A DNA stretch of 64,000 nucleotides from Haladaptatus pallidirubidus (GCF_020700235.1 NZ_CP085301.1:2728001-2792000); one strand, 5' to 3'. Counted from the stretch's first letter, positions 26,554 to 35,481 are shown. Translations and numbers: made by a program. Notes: a model not told the origin generated them from the letters alone.

Positions 26554-26838
26554 TTACAGATCGTTCACCAGATTTGCGAACTCCTCCATCGGAATGATCT
26601 CCATCGTCTGCATGTCGAGTCCGTATCGTTCGATGCAGAGCGACGCCTGGTACGCAGAGTTCCTGTCCTCCGCATCGATGATGAGGAGGAAATCGTACTC
26701 CCCGAGGATAGCGTAGGTCTCTTCCAGCGTCGCCGCGTGAGTTTCCAGTTCGTTTCGCACGTCTCCCCAGATGGACGCGAGTTCCTGTACGTTCTGATAG
26801 TTCTGCTCGACGTTGACGAGTGACGCGTATTTGGACAT
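26554..26838 (-). CDS. GYD-domain small protein
   Basis: 94 residues. It matches the GYD family (ferredoxin-like beta-alpha-beta fold): KYASLVNVEQNYQNVQELASIWGDVRNELETHAA, ILGEYDFLLIIDAEDRNSAYQASLCIERYGLDMQTMEIIP. The eponymous G-E-Y-D is visible at about residues 46-49. Function is unknown; many copies occur in archaea and soil bacteria. It is convergent with metG, with an 18-base gap. Confidence 0.85.
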   Translation of the reverse strand: MSKYASLVNVEQNYQNVQELASIWGDVRNELETHAATLEETYAILGEYDFLLIIDAEDRNSAYQASLCIERYGLDMQTMEIIPMEEFANLVNDL

Positions 26839-26952
26839 ATTTTCCCGTTTCGAATGCGATACAAATAGCGATTGTGGCTAGGTACCTTCGTTCACGACTC
26901 ACGTCCGAGTTGACTGCGGGGTTTTTTGGCGGGCACCCACCAATCGTGGCGT

Positions 26953-28701
26953 ATGAGAAATGCGAAAATCGTCTGTACCCTCGGCCCTGCGTCGGACTCG
27001 CAGAGTACGGTCCGAGAGCTGGCAGACGCCGGAATGACGGTCGCTCGGGTCAACGCAAGCCACGGGTCGCGTGACGACCGAGCGGATATCATCGACACGG
27101 TTCGTCGGGTCGACGAGGCGACCGAAAATCCCCTCGCGGCGATGGTAGACCTCCAGGGGCCTGAAATCCGAACCGCCGAAGTCGAGGAACCGATTACGCT
27201 CGAAACCGGTTCGACGGTTCGGTTCGTAGAAGGAACGAACGCGACGCCGGAGGAAGTCGGCCTGTCGTTCGCCATCACGAACGCCGAACCCGGCGATTCG
27301 GTTCTCTTGGACGACGGTCGAATCGATACGACGGTGGAGGAAGTCAAAGACGGTGCCGTCATCGCGCACGTCGAAAGCGGCGGCAAACTCAGCAGTCGAA
27401 AAGGTGTTAACGTTCCCGGCGTCGAACTCGATTTGGATGTCGTTACCGAAAAAGACCGGGGCGACCTCCAACTGGCCGCAGAGGCGAACGTCGATTTCGT
27501 CGCGGCGAGTTTCGTTCGCGATGCCGACGACGTGTTCGAGGTCAGCAAAGTGCTCGAAGACAACGGCGCGGACATTCCGATTATCGCAAAAATCGAGCGT
27601 CGCGGTGCGGTCGAGAATCTGGAGGAAATCGTAGACGCGGCTTACGGCGTGATGGTCGCCCGCGGCGACCTCGGCGTCGAGTGTCCGATGGAGGACGTGC
27701 CGATGATTCAAAAACGCATCATCCGAATCTGCCAGCGGGCGGGAGTTCCCGTCATCACCGCCACGGAGATGCTCGATTCGATGGTTCACTCGCGGAGGCC
27801 GACGCGCGCGGAGGCTTCCGACGTGGCGAACGCGGTGCTCGACGGGACGGACGCCGTCATGCTTTCCGGCGAGACGGCAATCGGCGACCATCCGGTTCGC
27901 GTCGTCGAGACGATGGACAGCATCATCCGCGAAGTCGAGGAGAGCGGCGAGTACGACGAAACGCTCGAACAGCGCGTTCCGACGAGCGACGACACCAGAA
28001 CCGACGCCATCGCTCGCTCGGCACGGTATCTCGCCCGCGACATCGGCGCGAGTGCCGTGGTCGCCGCCAGCGAATCCGGCTACACCGCGCTGAAGGTGGC
28101 AAAGTTCCGCCCGGGCGTTCCCGTCGTGGCGACCACGCCGAACGACCGCGTCCGCCGAAAACTCGCGCTTTCGTGGGGCGTCAACGCCCAGTACACCGAC
28201 CTCCGCCATAGCGTCGAAACCATCATCGAGGACAGCGTGCAGGCGGCCCTCGACGCCGAAATCGCGGAGAGCGGCGACACCGTGGTCGTCCTTTCCGGCA
28301 TGATGAGCGAACTCGAAGGCTCCGATACGGCCAACATGCTCAAAGTCCACGTCGCCGCGGAAACCGTCGCAACCGGTCGCGGCGTCGTTCGGGGGCAGGT
28401 TGCCGGACCGATTCTACGTAGCTCGACGGGCGACCTCACCGACGTTCCGGAGGGAACGATACTCGTCCTCGAACCGGAGTTCGACGGGGAGTTTACCGGA
28501 GATACGTCGAGCCTTGCGGGTATCGTTGATGCCCGTCCGGGAATGACCGGCTATCCGGCGCTGGTCGCGCGCGAACTCGACATTCCAATGGTTAGCGGGG
28601 CACCGCTCGGCCCCGAAGTCGAAAGCGGCGACGAAGTGACCATCGACGCGGAACGCGGTGTCGTCTACCACGGCGACGTTCGGTCACACGACCGCCCGTA
28701 G
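26953..28701 (+). CDS. pyk: Pyruvate kinase
   Basis: 582 residues from the ATG at 26953 (MRNAKIVCTLGPASDS). It transfers phosphate from PEP to ADP. The (beta/alpha)8 signature is present: VARVNASHGSRDD, AKIERRGAVENLEEI, ITATEMLDSM and RPTRAEASDVANAVLDGTDAVMLSGETA. After the usual C-domain, residues about 475-582 add a PEP-utiliser-like swivel domain (GQVAGPILR, PGMTGYPALVARELDIPMVSG) in which the catalytic His of TSHAA is replaced by Tyr. Bacillus-type pyruvate kinases have a similar tail. ppsA runs in the same direction upstream. Confidence 0.95.
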   Translation: MRNAKIVCTLGPASDSQSTVRELADAGMTVARVNASHGSRDDRADIIDTVRRVDEATENPLAAMVDLQGPEIRTAEVEEPITLETGSTVRFVEGTNATPEEVGLSFAITNAEPGDSVLLDDGRIDTTVEEVKDGAVIAHVESGGKLSSRKGVNVPGVELDLDVVTEKDRGDLQLAAEANVDFVAASFVRDADDVFEVSKVLEDNGADIPIIAKIERRGAVENLEEIVDAAYGVMVARGDLGVECPMEDVPMIQKRIIRICQRAGVPVITATEMLDSMVHSRRPTRAEASDVANAVLDGTDAVMLSGETAIGDHPVRVVETMDSIIREVEESGEYDETLEQRVPTSDDTRTDAIARSARYLARDIGASAVVAASESGYTALKVAKFRPGVPVVATTPNDRVRRKLALSWGVNAQYTDLRHSVETIIEDSVQAALDAEIAESGDTVVVLSGMMSELEGSDTANMLKVHVAAETVATGRGVVRGQVAGPILRSSTGDLTDVPEGTILVLEPEFDGEFTGDTSSLAGIVDARPGMTGYPALVARELDIPMVSGAPLGPEVESGDEVTIDAERGVVYHGDVRSHDRP

Positions 28702-28736
28702 CCAGCCTTTTGTTCGCCTATCCCGTATCGTGGTGT

Positions 28737-28937
28737 ATGTCCGACTGGAAGTACGATATTGAGGATGTTGGGGACGACGGGGACGACGGGGGAACCGGTG
28801 ACGACGACACCTCGCAGATGTATCCCGTGGACGAACCCCTCGAACCAGGTTCCCCCTCGGCGGAAAACATCCTGTTCGTCGTCCTCGGCGCGCTCACGAT
28901 GTTGTTCGTTTTCCTTCGGCTAACCGGACTGGCGTAA
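28737..28937 (+). CDS. Small acidic protein with one C-terminal membrane helix
   Basis: 66 residues from the ATG at 28737 (MSDWKYDIEDVGDDGDDGG). The first 45 residues are very acidic with Gly/Asp repeats. Residues 46-64 (NILFVVLGALTMLFVFLRLTG) form a single membrane helix. It sits 36 nt after pyk and 38 nt before nfeD, so the three may be cotranscribed. I recall it as a conserved haloarchaeal family of unknown function (DUF7312-like). Confidence 0.7.
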   Translation: MSDWKYDIEDVGDDGDDGGTGDDDTSQMYPVDEPLEPGSPSAENILFVVLGALTMLFVFLRLTGLA

Positions 28938-28975
28938 CCCACAAACCCTTAATCGTTCGACACCAACCCCCAATC

Positions 28976-29509
28976 ATGGCATCGCCCCTCGATTCGCTCC
29001 CGCTTTTGCTCGTCCTCGCGGGTGCTGGGCTCGCGCTCGCGGAGGCACTCATCCCCGGAGCGCATTTCATCGTCCTCGGAGTTGCGCTCCTGCTCGCCGG
29101 ATTGGCGGCGCTCGCGTTCCCGCCGCTCGCAACGCCGTTCGTATTGGCTTTCCTCGTCCTCGCGTTTGGCGGTCTTTCGCTGTACGCCTACCGCGAACTC
29201 GACCTGTACGGTGGTAAGGGAACCGGACGGACGAAAGACTCCGACTCGCTCAAAGGAACGACCGGACGAGTTACCGAGCGCGTCACTCCCTCCGAGGGAC
29301 AAGTGAAACTGTCCGGCGGCGGATTCAACCCCCACTACGCCGCGCGGTCGATGGACGGCGAAATTCCGGAAGGGACGGAAGTGATGGTCATCGACCCCGG
29401 CGGCGGCAACGTCGTCACCGTCGAACCGCTCGGCCACATCGAAGACAGCATCGACCGCGAACTGGCCAGAGAACGCTCGAAACGAGAGAAAGAGACGGAA
29501 GACCTCTAA
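28976..29509 (+). CDS. NfeD-family membrane protein
   Basis: 177 residues. Two to three hydrophobic helices span residues 8-62 (LPLLLVLAGAGLALAEALIPG, FIVLGVALLLAGLAALAFPP, FVLAFLVLAFGGLSLYAYREL). An OB-fold follows (about 85-155, LKGTTGRVTERVTPSEGQVKL ... EIPEGTEVMVIDPGGGNVVTVEPL), as in NfeD. A charged helix (HIEDSIDRELARERSKREKE) ends it. NfeD proteins pair with SPFH/stomatin proteins; the SPFH gene is 91 nt downstream, supporting a membrane-microdomain partnership. Confidence 0.88.
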   Translation: MASPLDSLPLLLVLAGAGLALAEALIPGAHFIVLGVALLLAGLAALAFPPLATPFVLAFLVLAFGGLSLYAYRELDLYGGKGTGRTKDSDSLKGTTGRVTERVTPSEGQVKLSGGGFNPHYAARSMDGEIPEGTEVMVIDPGGGNVVTVEPLGHIEDSIDRELARERSKREKETEDL

Positions 29510-29600
29510 GTCGTTCGGCGTCACCGGATATTTTCTCATTAATTCACAGCGTATAAAGTAGCAAAATACTTAACAGGTAGCTATCCCAACATTCGGACGT

Positions 29601-30746
29601 ATGCTGCCCCTAATACCTCTACAATCCGTCGCCGCTGGCGGACTCATAACGATAGTTGCATTGTTATTTCTGGTTCTCGCCGTGGTTACCGTCTGGTCGG
29701 CAGTCGAAATCGTGCAAGCCACCGAGAAGCGCGCACTGACCGTCTTCGGTGAGTATCGGAAACTCCTCGAACCGGGTATCAACTTCGTGCCGCCGTTCGT
29801 CAGCAAAACGTACCGCTTCGATATGCGGACACAGACGCTCGACGTGCCGCGACAGGAAGCCATCACGCGCGACAACTCGCCCGTGACCGCGGACGCCGTC
29901 GTCTACATCAAAGTGATGAACGCGAAGAAGGCGTTCCTTGAGGTCGAGGATTACAAGCGCGCCGTCTCGAACCTCGCCCAGACGACGCTCCGCGCCGTCC
30001 TCGGTGACATGGAACTCGACGACACGCTCAACAAGCGCCAAGAAATCAACGCGAAAATCCGTCGCGAACTGGACGAACCCACGGACGAGTGGGGTATTCG
30101 CGTTGAAAGCGTCGAAGTCCGCGAGGTCAACCCATCCAAAGACGTTCAGCAGGCGATGGAACAGCAGACCTCCGCGGAACGTAAACGCCGTGCCATGATT
30201 CTCGAAGCGCAGGGTGAACGCCGCAGCGCAATCGAGACGGCGGAGGGTGACAAACAGTCTAACATCATCCGCGCCCAAGGTGAAAAGCAGAGCCAGATTC
30301 TCGAAGCGCAAGGTGACGCAGTTTCGACCGTCCTCCGCGCGAAATCGGCCGAATCGATGGGCGAGCGCGCCGTCATCGAGAAGGGTATGGAGACGCTTGA
30401 AAGCATCGGACAGGGCGAATCCACGACGTTCGTCCTGCCGCAGGAGCTCTCGTCGCTCGTCGGTCGGTACGGCAAGCACCTGACCGGAAGCGACGTGAAA
30501 GCGGACAACCAGCAGTTGAACAGTCTCGATTTCGACGAAGAGACCCGCGAACTGCTCGGACTGGACGACATCGACGAAATTCTCGGCCAAATCGACGAGG
30601 AAGCCGAGATGGACGTAGAAGCGATGGAAAAGGAAGCGCAGGCCATCAAGGAAGGCGAAGATAAAGCGAAAATCAAGAGCGCCGACGAAGTCATCGAGGA
30701 GATGGACGAGGACGTCGAAGCCGAGATGGAAACCGAAGTCGAATAA
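29601..30746 (+). CDS. SPFH/Band-7 (stomatin/prohibitin-like) membrane protein
   Basis: 381 residues. One N-terminal membrane helix (about 12-32) precedes the band-7 domain (EIVQATEKRALTVFGEYRKLLEPGINFVPP ... KRAVSNLAQTTLRAVLGDMELDDTL). A long Ala/Glu/Gln-rich coiled coil (about 190-260) has repeated AQGE..SQ units, followed by an acidic tail. Such proteins oligomerise into cage-like rafts that tether proteases or NfeD. The TATA box is probably AAAATACTTAAC at about 29564. Preceded by nfeD, and followed by a T-rich terminator at 30766-30780. Confidence 0.92.
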   Translation: MLPLIPLQSVAAGGLITIVALLFLVLAVVTVWSAVEIVQATEKRALTVFGEYRKLLEPGINFVPPFVSKTYRFDMRTQTLDVPRQEAITRDNSPVTADAVVYIKVMNAKKAFLEVEDYKRAVSNLAQTTLRAVLGDMELDDTLNKRQEINAKIRRELDEPTDEWGIRVESVEVREVNPSKDVQQAMEQQTSAERKRRAMILEAQGERRSAIETAEGDKQSNIIRAQGEKQSQILEAQGDAVSTVLRAKSAESMGERAVIEKGMETLESIGQGESTTFVLPQELSSLVGRYGKHLTGSDVKADNQQLNSLDFDEETRELLGLDDIDEILGQIDEEAEMDVEAMEKEAQAIKEGEDKAKIKSADEVIEEMDEDVEAEMETEVE

Positions 30747-30765
30747 GCGCTCACCTCCCGTTTCG

Positions 30766-30783
30766 TTTTTCGTTTTTCGTTTG
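30766..30783 (+). terminator. T-rich terminator after the SPFH gene
   Basis: Three CGTTTTT-type runs (CGTTTTTCGTTTTTCG) follow the SPFH stop codon by about 20 nt. Oligo-T runs terminate archaeal RNA polymerase without a required hairpin. Confidence 0.5.
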
Positions 30784-30837
30784 GAACAGTCTACCAAGCG
30801 AAGCTATTTTACGTCCCCCTCGCTTACTGATGTGTAG

Positions 30838-31452
30838 ATGGTTGAACCCGGTAACGTGGATGAAAATAAGCGTGCAACCCTCCGTAGGTTTGCGGTTTTG
30901 GGGGCCGCCACGCCGCTGGCGAAATTCGCAGACGCAGACCGGTCGGGCGAGCGAAGCGAGGCCCGAGATGCGATTGCCGGATACGTCACTACCACGCCGG
31001 GTGCTCATTTTTCGAAGATACGCGACGACCTGCAGCTCGGAACCGGCGAGACGCAACACCACCTCCGACAGCTCGTGGAGGTCAGCGTTGTCGAGAGTCA
31101 CCGGGACGGCGACTACCGACGATTTTTCCCCGCTGGACAGTTCTCCGCATTCGAACAGGTTGCACTGAGCTATCTCCGCCGAGAGACGCCGCGCGGGATG
31201 CTCATCGAACTGCTCCGAAATCCGGACGCGACCGGAAGCGACCTTGCGAGCGCGCTCGACGTTTCCCGCCCGACCGTGAGCAAATACGCCGCAGATTTGG
31301 ACGAGAAAGGGTTGCTTTCCCGCGAAAACGGCTACGACACCCGGCATCCAGAGACGCTCATCACCCTGCTCGTTCGCTACGCCGACTCGTTCGACGCGAA
31401 CGCAGAGCAGTTCGCGAGCGAGGCGGCCGGTCTGATTTCGTTCGACCCGTGA
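30838..31452 (+). CDS. Two-domain winged helix-turn-helix regulator
   Basis: 204 residues. The first winged helix (about 48-105, SKIRDDLQLGTGETQHHLRQLVEVSVVESH) recalls the haloarchaeal IclR/ArsR-like regulators. A second (about 115-165, NPDATGSDLASALDVSRPTVSKYAADLDEKGLLSR) has a clear recognition helix. The N-terminal ~30 residues carry RRFAVLGAATPLA, which could be a short membrane-like segment. Two tandem DNA-binding domains suggest a regulator of nearby or dispersed genes; target and ligand are unknown. Monocistronic. Confidence 0.8.
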   Translation: MVEPGNVDENKRATLRRFAVLGAATPLAKFADADRSGERSEARDAIAGYVTTTPGAHFSKIRDDLQLGTGETQHHLRQLVEVSVVESHRDGDYRRFFPAGQFSAFEQVALSYLRRETPRGMLIELLRNPDATGSDLASALDVSRPTVSKYAADLDEKGLLSRENGYDTRHPETLITLLVRYADSFDANAEQFASEAAGLISFDP

Positions 31453-31465
31453 GTCGTCTCTCGTT

Positions 31466-31729
31466 TTAGTCTTTCAGTTCATACTCGCCGAATGGTGCAA
31501 TCAGTGAATTTGAAATATCTGTTTTGATACAACATTCCGATTCGACGCCCGGAGAAACGACTCGTTCCCCACCTTTCGCGTCGAGGGTGAGATACACAAA
31601 ACGTGATTCTGCGAACAACCGCCGCGAACACAGCGAAACGACTGGAACGACGTACTCGCCGGTCCACTGTAACGAACTGTCCGGATTCAGGCGCTGACTT
31701 TCCACGTCGTCGAGGAGGAGTACCCCCAT
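31466..31729 (-). CDS. Doubtful 87-residue frame, low-GC
   Basis: Reads in the minus strand with an ATG at 31729 and overlaps the last 43 bases of the following DUF7123-like gene in another frame. It lies in a low-GC stretch with more TTTGAAATATCTG-like composition than its neighbours. Contains VYLTLDAKGGERVVSPGV and a Cys pair. It could be the tail of a degraded gene. I do not recognise it and would not insist on it. Confidence 0.2.
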   Translation of the reverse strand: MGVLLLDDVESQRLNPDSSLQWTGEYVVPVVSLCSRRLFAESRFVYLTLDAKGGERVVSPGVESECCIKTDISNSLIAPFGEYELKD

Positions 31730-31926
31730 TTCTCGACTTCCACGTCGAAATTGCCGTCGGCGATGGCGGTCATGTTCGTCCCCACCTCTTTCGCGGTCAA
31801 ACCGAGTTCGCTTCCGATGAGACGCGATTTGAAATACGTCTTCGTCTCGCCGTTCTCTCGGAGGTAGCGAAGGATGCGCTGTTGTTTGTCGGTGAGGCTG
31901 GTCGTGCCAGCAGTGGTGGTGCTCAT
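31687..31926 (-). CDS. Small winged-helix-like protein (DUF7123-like)
   Basis: 79 residues from the ATG at 31926 (MSTTTAGTTSLTDKQQRIL). It has a winged helix pattern: LTDKQQRILRYLRENGETKTY, then FKSRLIGSELGLTAKEVGTN and MTAIADGNFDVEVEKWGYSS. I recall this as a conserved haloarchaeal family, DUF7123. Probably a small DNA-binding protein; no target is evident. The frame is open much further upstream but lacks coding character, and the internal start is preferred. Confidence 0.75.
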   Translation of the reverse strand: MSTTTAGTTSLTDKQQRILRYLRENGETKTYFKSRLIGSELGLTAKEVGTNMTAIADGNFDVEVEKWGYSSSTTWKVSA

Positions 31927-32122
31927 ATCTACGTAGAAGTTGGAATCGACCTTAGTGGGTTTGGTACGAGTAGTTAACGCCACGCGGCCTTGTGATTTCG
32001 AATGCGTTTTGTATGAATATAACCTCCCCCGCGGGGTGGGTTGGTACGGTTGGTTAACGACTCGTTTCGTGACAACCGTGGCCCAGAAGCTACTTACGCC
32101 GAGAGGATGACTTGAGTGAATA

Positions 32123-33949
32123 ATGAGCGGTGGTTCCGTAGAGGTGAGTGTCGTCCTTCCAGCGTACAACGAAGAGGCGACCATAGAGAACACCGTCGAG
32201 ACGACCCTCGACACGCTTGCATCGTTTTTACCCTCCGACAGCTTCGAGGTCATCGTCGCGGAAGACGGCTGTGACGACCGAACGCCGGAAATCGCAGACA
32301 GGATGGCAGAACAGGACAGCCGAGTTCGCCACTTCCACAGCGACGAACGACTGGGGCGCGGGGGCGCGCTGAATCACGCATTCGAAGCCGCACACGGCGA
32401 GACGCTGGTCTACTTCGACACGGACTTGGCGACGGATATGTCGCATTTAGAAGAACTGGTCGAAAGCGTTCGTTCCGGCGACTACGCCTTCGCGACCGGA
32501 TCGCGGTGGATGCCGGAAAACGTGGCCGACCGCCCGGCGAAACGCGACCTCGCGAGCAGAGGATTCAACGGCCTGACACGGCTGTTCCTGCGCTCCGACC
32601 TGCGCGACCATCAATGCGGATTCAAGGCGTTCGACAGAACCGCGCTGTTCGACGTGCTGTCGAACGTCGAGGACAAACACTGGTTTTGGGACACCGAGCT
32701 TCTCGTGCGCGCCCAGCGCAAAGGCTATCGAATCAAGGAGTTCTCGGTGGACTGGACGCCGAAGGGCGACACGAAAGTCGACCTCGTCCGTGACGTGTTC
32801 GGCATGGGAAGCCAAATCGGGCGCTGTTGGTGGGAGTTCTCCGTCGAACCGCGAATCACTCGCCGCGTGTCGATGGCCGTGGGCGTCCTGATGACCGTCG
32901 TCGCGGTCCTTCTGATGGGCAAGTACCTCCCGATGGAGAGCGTCTTGACTCAGATGAGTAAGGCGAATCCCGTCCTCGTCGGGATTGCGGCGCTCGTCTA
33001 CATCGTCTCGTGGCCACTGCGCGGTGTCCGGTATAAAGACATTCTCGAAGAACTCGGATTCACGGAGACGACGCAGTTCCTCACCGGGGCGATATTCATC
33101 AGCCAAACCGGAAACCTCGTGTTTCCCGCCCGCGCCGGTGACGCCGTGCGTGCCTACGTCGTGAAGGCACGCCGCGGAATTCCGTACCCCTCGGGATTCG
33201 CGTCGCTGGCCATCGAGCGCGTCTTCGACCTGCTCACGATTACCGTGCTGGCCGGGACGGTTCTGCTCGGTCTGACCGTCACCGGACAGGCCGCGGACAT
33301 CGTTCAAGCGATTACGGGAGCGGAACAGCGAGAGGCCGCTCGGACGGCGGTGTTCGTCGCGGCGGGCGTCGGCGGAGCCGCAATCGCTGCGGTCGGCGTC
33401 ATCGTCGCCAGCGCGCGCTCCGACCGGAACTTCGTCCGCGAAGTCGTCACGAAAGTTAGCTCCGACTCCTACGCCGACTACGTTGCCAGCCTCATCGAAC
33501 GGTTCACCGGCGACGTACAGACTGTCGCGAGTGACAAGGAGGCGTTCGTCCGCGTCGGCGCGAGCAGTCTGGCCATCTGGTCGCTCGACGTGCTGACGGC
33601 CATCCTCGTGCTGATCGCCTTCCCCGGCGTCTCGCTCGACCCCGTGACGCTGGTCGCGGTCGGCTTCTTCGCAGTGAGCGTGGGCAACCTCGCGAAGGTG
33701 CTTCCGCTCTCGCCCGGCGGTGTCGGCCTGTACGAAGCGGCGTTCACCGTCTTTGTCGCCGGCCTGACGTCGATTTCGTGGCCGGTAGCACTCGGCGCGG
33801 CGATTCTCGACCACGCGGTGAAGAACATCGTCACCCTCATCGGCGGCGTCGCGTCGATGTTCTCGCTCAACGTCTCGCTCACGCAGGCCGTCGAAGAAGG
33901 AAGCGAGATGTCGGTCGAATCCGAAACCCCGTCGTCGCTGGACGACTGA
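32123..33949 (+). CDS. aglD: AglD-like dolichol-phosphate glycosyltransferase fused to flippase-like membrane domain
   Basis: 608 residues in two parts. Residues 1-245 form a GT2 glycosyltransferase of the DPM1 class (VSVVLPAYNEEATIENTVE, then VYFDTDLATD with a DxD metal motif). Residues about 250-590 carry eight or so membrane helices of the UPF0104/LPG-synthase type (GAIFISQTGNLVFPARAGDAVRAYV, LPLSPGGVGLYEAAFTVFVAGL). In Haloferax volcanii AglD of this build adds the last mannose of the S-layer glycan through a dolichol-phosphate carrier. The same role is likely. Length and order agree with that protein as I recall it. Confidence 0.9.
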   Translation: MSGGSVEVSVVLPAYNEEATIENTVETTLDTLASFLPSDSFEVIVAEDGCDDRTPEIADRMAEQDSRVRHFHSDERLGRGGALNHAFEAAHGETLVYFDTDLATDMSHLEELVESVRSGDYAFATGSRWMPENVADRPAKRDLASRGFNGLTRLFLRSDLRDHQCGFKAFDRTALFDVLSNVEDKHWFWDTELLVRAQRKGYRIKEFSVDWTPKGDTKVDLVRDVFGMGSQIGRCWWEFSVEPRITRRVSMAVGVLMTVVAVLLMGKYLPMESVLTQMSKANPVLVGIAALVYIVSWPLRGVRYKDILEELGFTETTQFLTGAIFISQTGNLVFPARAGDAVRAYVVKARRGIPYPSGFASLAIERVFDLLTITVLAGTVLLGLTVTGQAADIVQAITGAEQREAARTAVFVAAGVGGAAIAAVGVIVASARSDRNFVREVVTKVSSDSYADYVASLIERFTGDVQTVASDKEAFVRVGASSLAIWSLDVLTAILVLIAFPGVSLDPVTLVAVGFFAVSVGNLAKVLPLSPGGVGLYEAAFTVFVAGLTSISWPVALGAAILDHAVKNIVTLIGGVASMFSLNVSLTQAVEEGSEMSVESETPSSLDD

Positions 33950-33974
33950 ACCGGGCTGATCTCGATTTTGACGG

Positions 33975-34514
33975 TTAGTAAAAACCGGTGACGAACGGGG
34001 CAAGTGCCCCCGCAACCGCGTGTTCCAGTGCTTCCTGTCGGTCGATGATTCCCGCCGTGAGCGCGCCTGCCGCACCTTGCTTTTTCGCCACGTCCGACTC
34101 GCCGAGCACGTCGTCCATGACCGGACCGAGCTCTTCTCCGTCCCGAATCCGTCGAGCGACGGAATCCGGTAGTTGTAGGCGCGGCCCTGCTCCGCGTCCG
34201 ACCGTTTCGCCGTCGGTGACGACTGCCCACATGATAAGGAAGAGTCCGTCAGAGCCGGGAACCTCCGCAACGCCGCCTTCCAGACCGACTCCGAGTTCGT
34301 ATCCGGAATCGTCACTTCGACTACTGTGGACGCGACGAGCACGGTTCTCCGCACCCGCAATCGTTTCCGCCTCGCCGAACGGTTGTTCAGGAACGCCCGG
34401 TTCGACGGCTACCGATTCGACGCCGACTTCTTCCGGATCTTTATCGAGGTCGCCGAATACGGCTTCTACCGCCGAGATTTTCGCTGGATTTCGACTGCCA
34501 ACTCCGACTCGCAT
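33975..34514 (-). CDS. Inosine/xanthosine triphosphatase (DUF84, YjjX-like)
   Basis: 179 residues from the ATG at 34514 (MRVGVGSRNPAKISAVEAVF). The long upstream frame is discounted. The fold removes damaged purine nucleotides (ITP, XTP) as pyrophosphate or phosphate. Seen: GSRNPAKISAVEAVFGDL, QPFGEAETIAGAENRARR, and GVGLEGGVAEVPGSDGLFLIMWAVVTDGE as in the family's substrate loop. It is followed downstream, on the same strand, by nothing close, and preceded by the BtuF-like gene with a 35-base gap. Confidence 0.88.
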   Translation of the reverse strand: MRVGVGSRNPAKISAVEAVFGDLDKDPEEVGVESVAVEPGVPEQPFGEAETIAGAENRARRVHSSRSDDSGYELGVGLEGGVAEVPGSDGLFLIMWAVVTDGETVGRGAGPRLQLPDSVARRIRDGEELGPVMDDVLGESDVAKKQGAAGALTAGIIDRQEALEHAVAGALAPFVTGFY

Positions 34515-34549
34515 ATCTTTAATCTGTTGTCCCCCGAATTTGGGCGTTT

Positions 34550-35299
34550 CTACTCCACTGTTTCGGGATGTAGCGTTGCGGCCATCTTTTCGATCCCCTC
34601 GATGAGCTGGGGACTCGGCTGGTTCAACAGCGAATCGTCCAGCACGTGAACCGCGCCGCGCTGTGTCGCTGGAATCGACCAATCGCGGTTCAACACGACT
34701 TCCGGATCGCTTCGCTCGCCGTGGCCGCAGACGTGGAGAAACACGTGTTCCGGCTCGGCGCTTTCAATTTGCGAGCGTTCGACCGCGGTCGAACGCTCGC
34801 CCGGCGACGAAAAAGGATAACGTCCACCCGCGGCGCGAACCGCGTCTGGAACCCAGTTTCCGGCGGCGGTCGGCGGGTCTGACCACTCCTCGCAGTAGAC
34901 GACCGGTCGCGGATTTTCCGCGACCAGTCGCCGAACGCGCTCGATTCGACTTCGTGCACGCCACGCGAGGTCGTGGCCCTCGCGTGGTCGTCCGATTGCC
35001 TGCCCGAGCGTGGCGAACGATTCGATCACGTCGCCGAGCGTTCGCGGTTCCAGGTGGACGACTCGATAGTCGCGGTCACGAAGCTCGTCGCACACGTCGG
35101 TCTGTAGCGCGTCGGCGGTGAGGACGAGGTCGGGGTCGCACGCCTCGACCGCGTCGAAATCCGGGTTCAGCCAACCGCCGATTGCGGGAACATCGACCGT
35201 GCAATGGTGCGTGACGCCGACGAGGCGATCCGTTGCGTCGAGTTCCCGGAGCGTTTCCGTCGCACTCGGTGCGAGCGAGACGATGCGGTCTTCTGCCAT
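34550..35299 (-). CDS. BtuF-like (cobalamin/iron chelate) substrate-binding protein without signal peptide
   Basis: 249 residues. It has the periplasmic-binding fold of BtuF/FepB: RIVSLAPSATETLRELDATDRLVGVTHHC, then DLVLTADALQTDVCDELRDR and a long helix, and WSDPPTAAGNWVPDAVRAAGG. There is neither a Sec/Tat signal nor a lipobox, since residue 7 already begins strand one. Such haloarchaeal copies may be cytoplasmic cobalamin carriers or have lost their export signal. No ABC permease or ATPase is adjacent. The gene for a purine NTPase lies just downstream. Confidence 0.85.
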   Translation of the reverse strand: MAEDRIVSLAPSATETLRELDATDRLVGVTHHCTVDVPAIGGWLNPDFDAVEACDPDLVLTADALQTDVCDELRDRDYRVVHLEPRTLGDVIESFATLGQAIGRPREGHDLAWRARSRIERVRRLVAENPRPVVYCEEWSDPPTAAGNWVPDAVRAAGGRYPFSSPGERSTAVERSQIESAEPEHVFLHVCGHGERSDPEVVLNRDWSIPATQRGAVHVLDDSLLNQPSPQLIEGIEKMAATLHPETVE

Positions 35300-35445
35300 C
35301 GGTTCGATATCGATTCGAACGGGAGTAAACGTTCCCTTACCCGATGGAAATGAGAGCTTAAATATTTCGCTCGTCCGACGCCGGACGGCTATTTCACGGC
35401 GTGTGTGACTGTTTCACGAACGAACGACGGGTCAAAAACGAATCC

Positions 35446-35453
35446 TTTAAGTA
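35446..35453 (+). promoter_or_regulatory. Probable TATA box of the TFB gene
   Basis: TTTAAGTA is followed by about 100 nt before the start codon. Initiation near 35477 would give a leader of about 75 nt, unusual in haloarchaea where leaderless mRNAs prevail. Confidence 0.5.
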
Positions 35454-35481
35454 TGTTTCGTCCTAACGACGAGTTAAGAGT

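Noticed and set aside
33478..34230. 250-codon minus-strand frame over the aglD end
   Set aside because: Mixed shadow of aglD and of the DUF84 gene in other frames.
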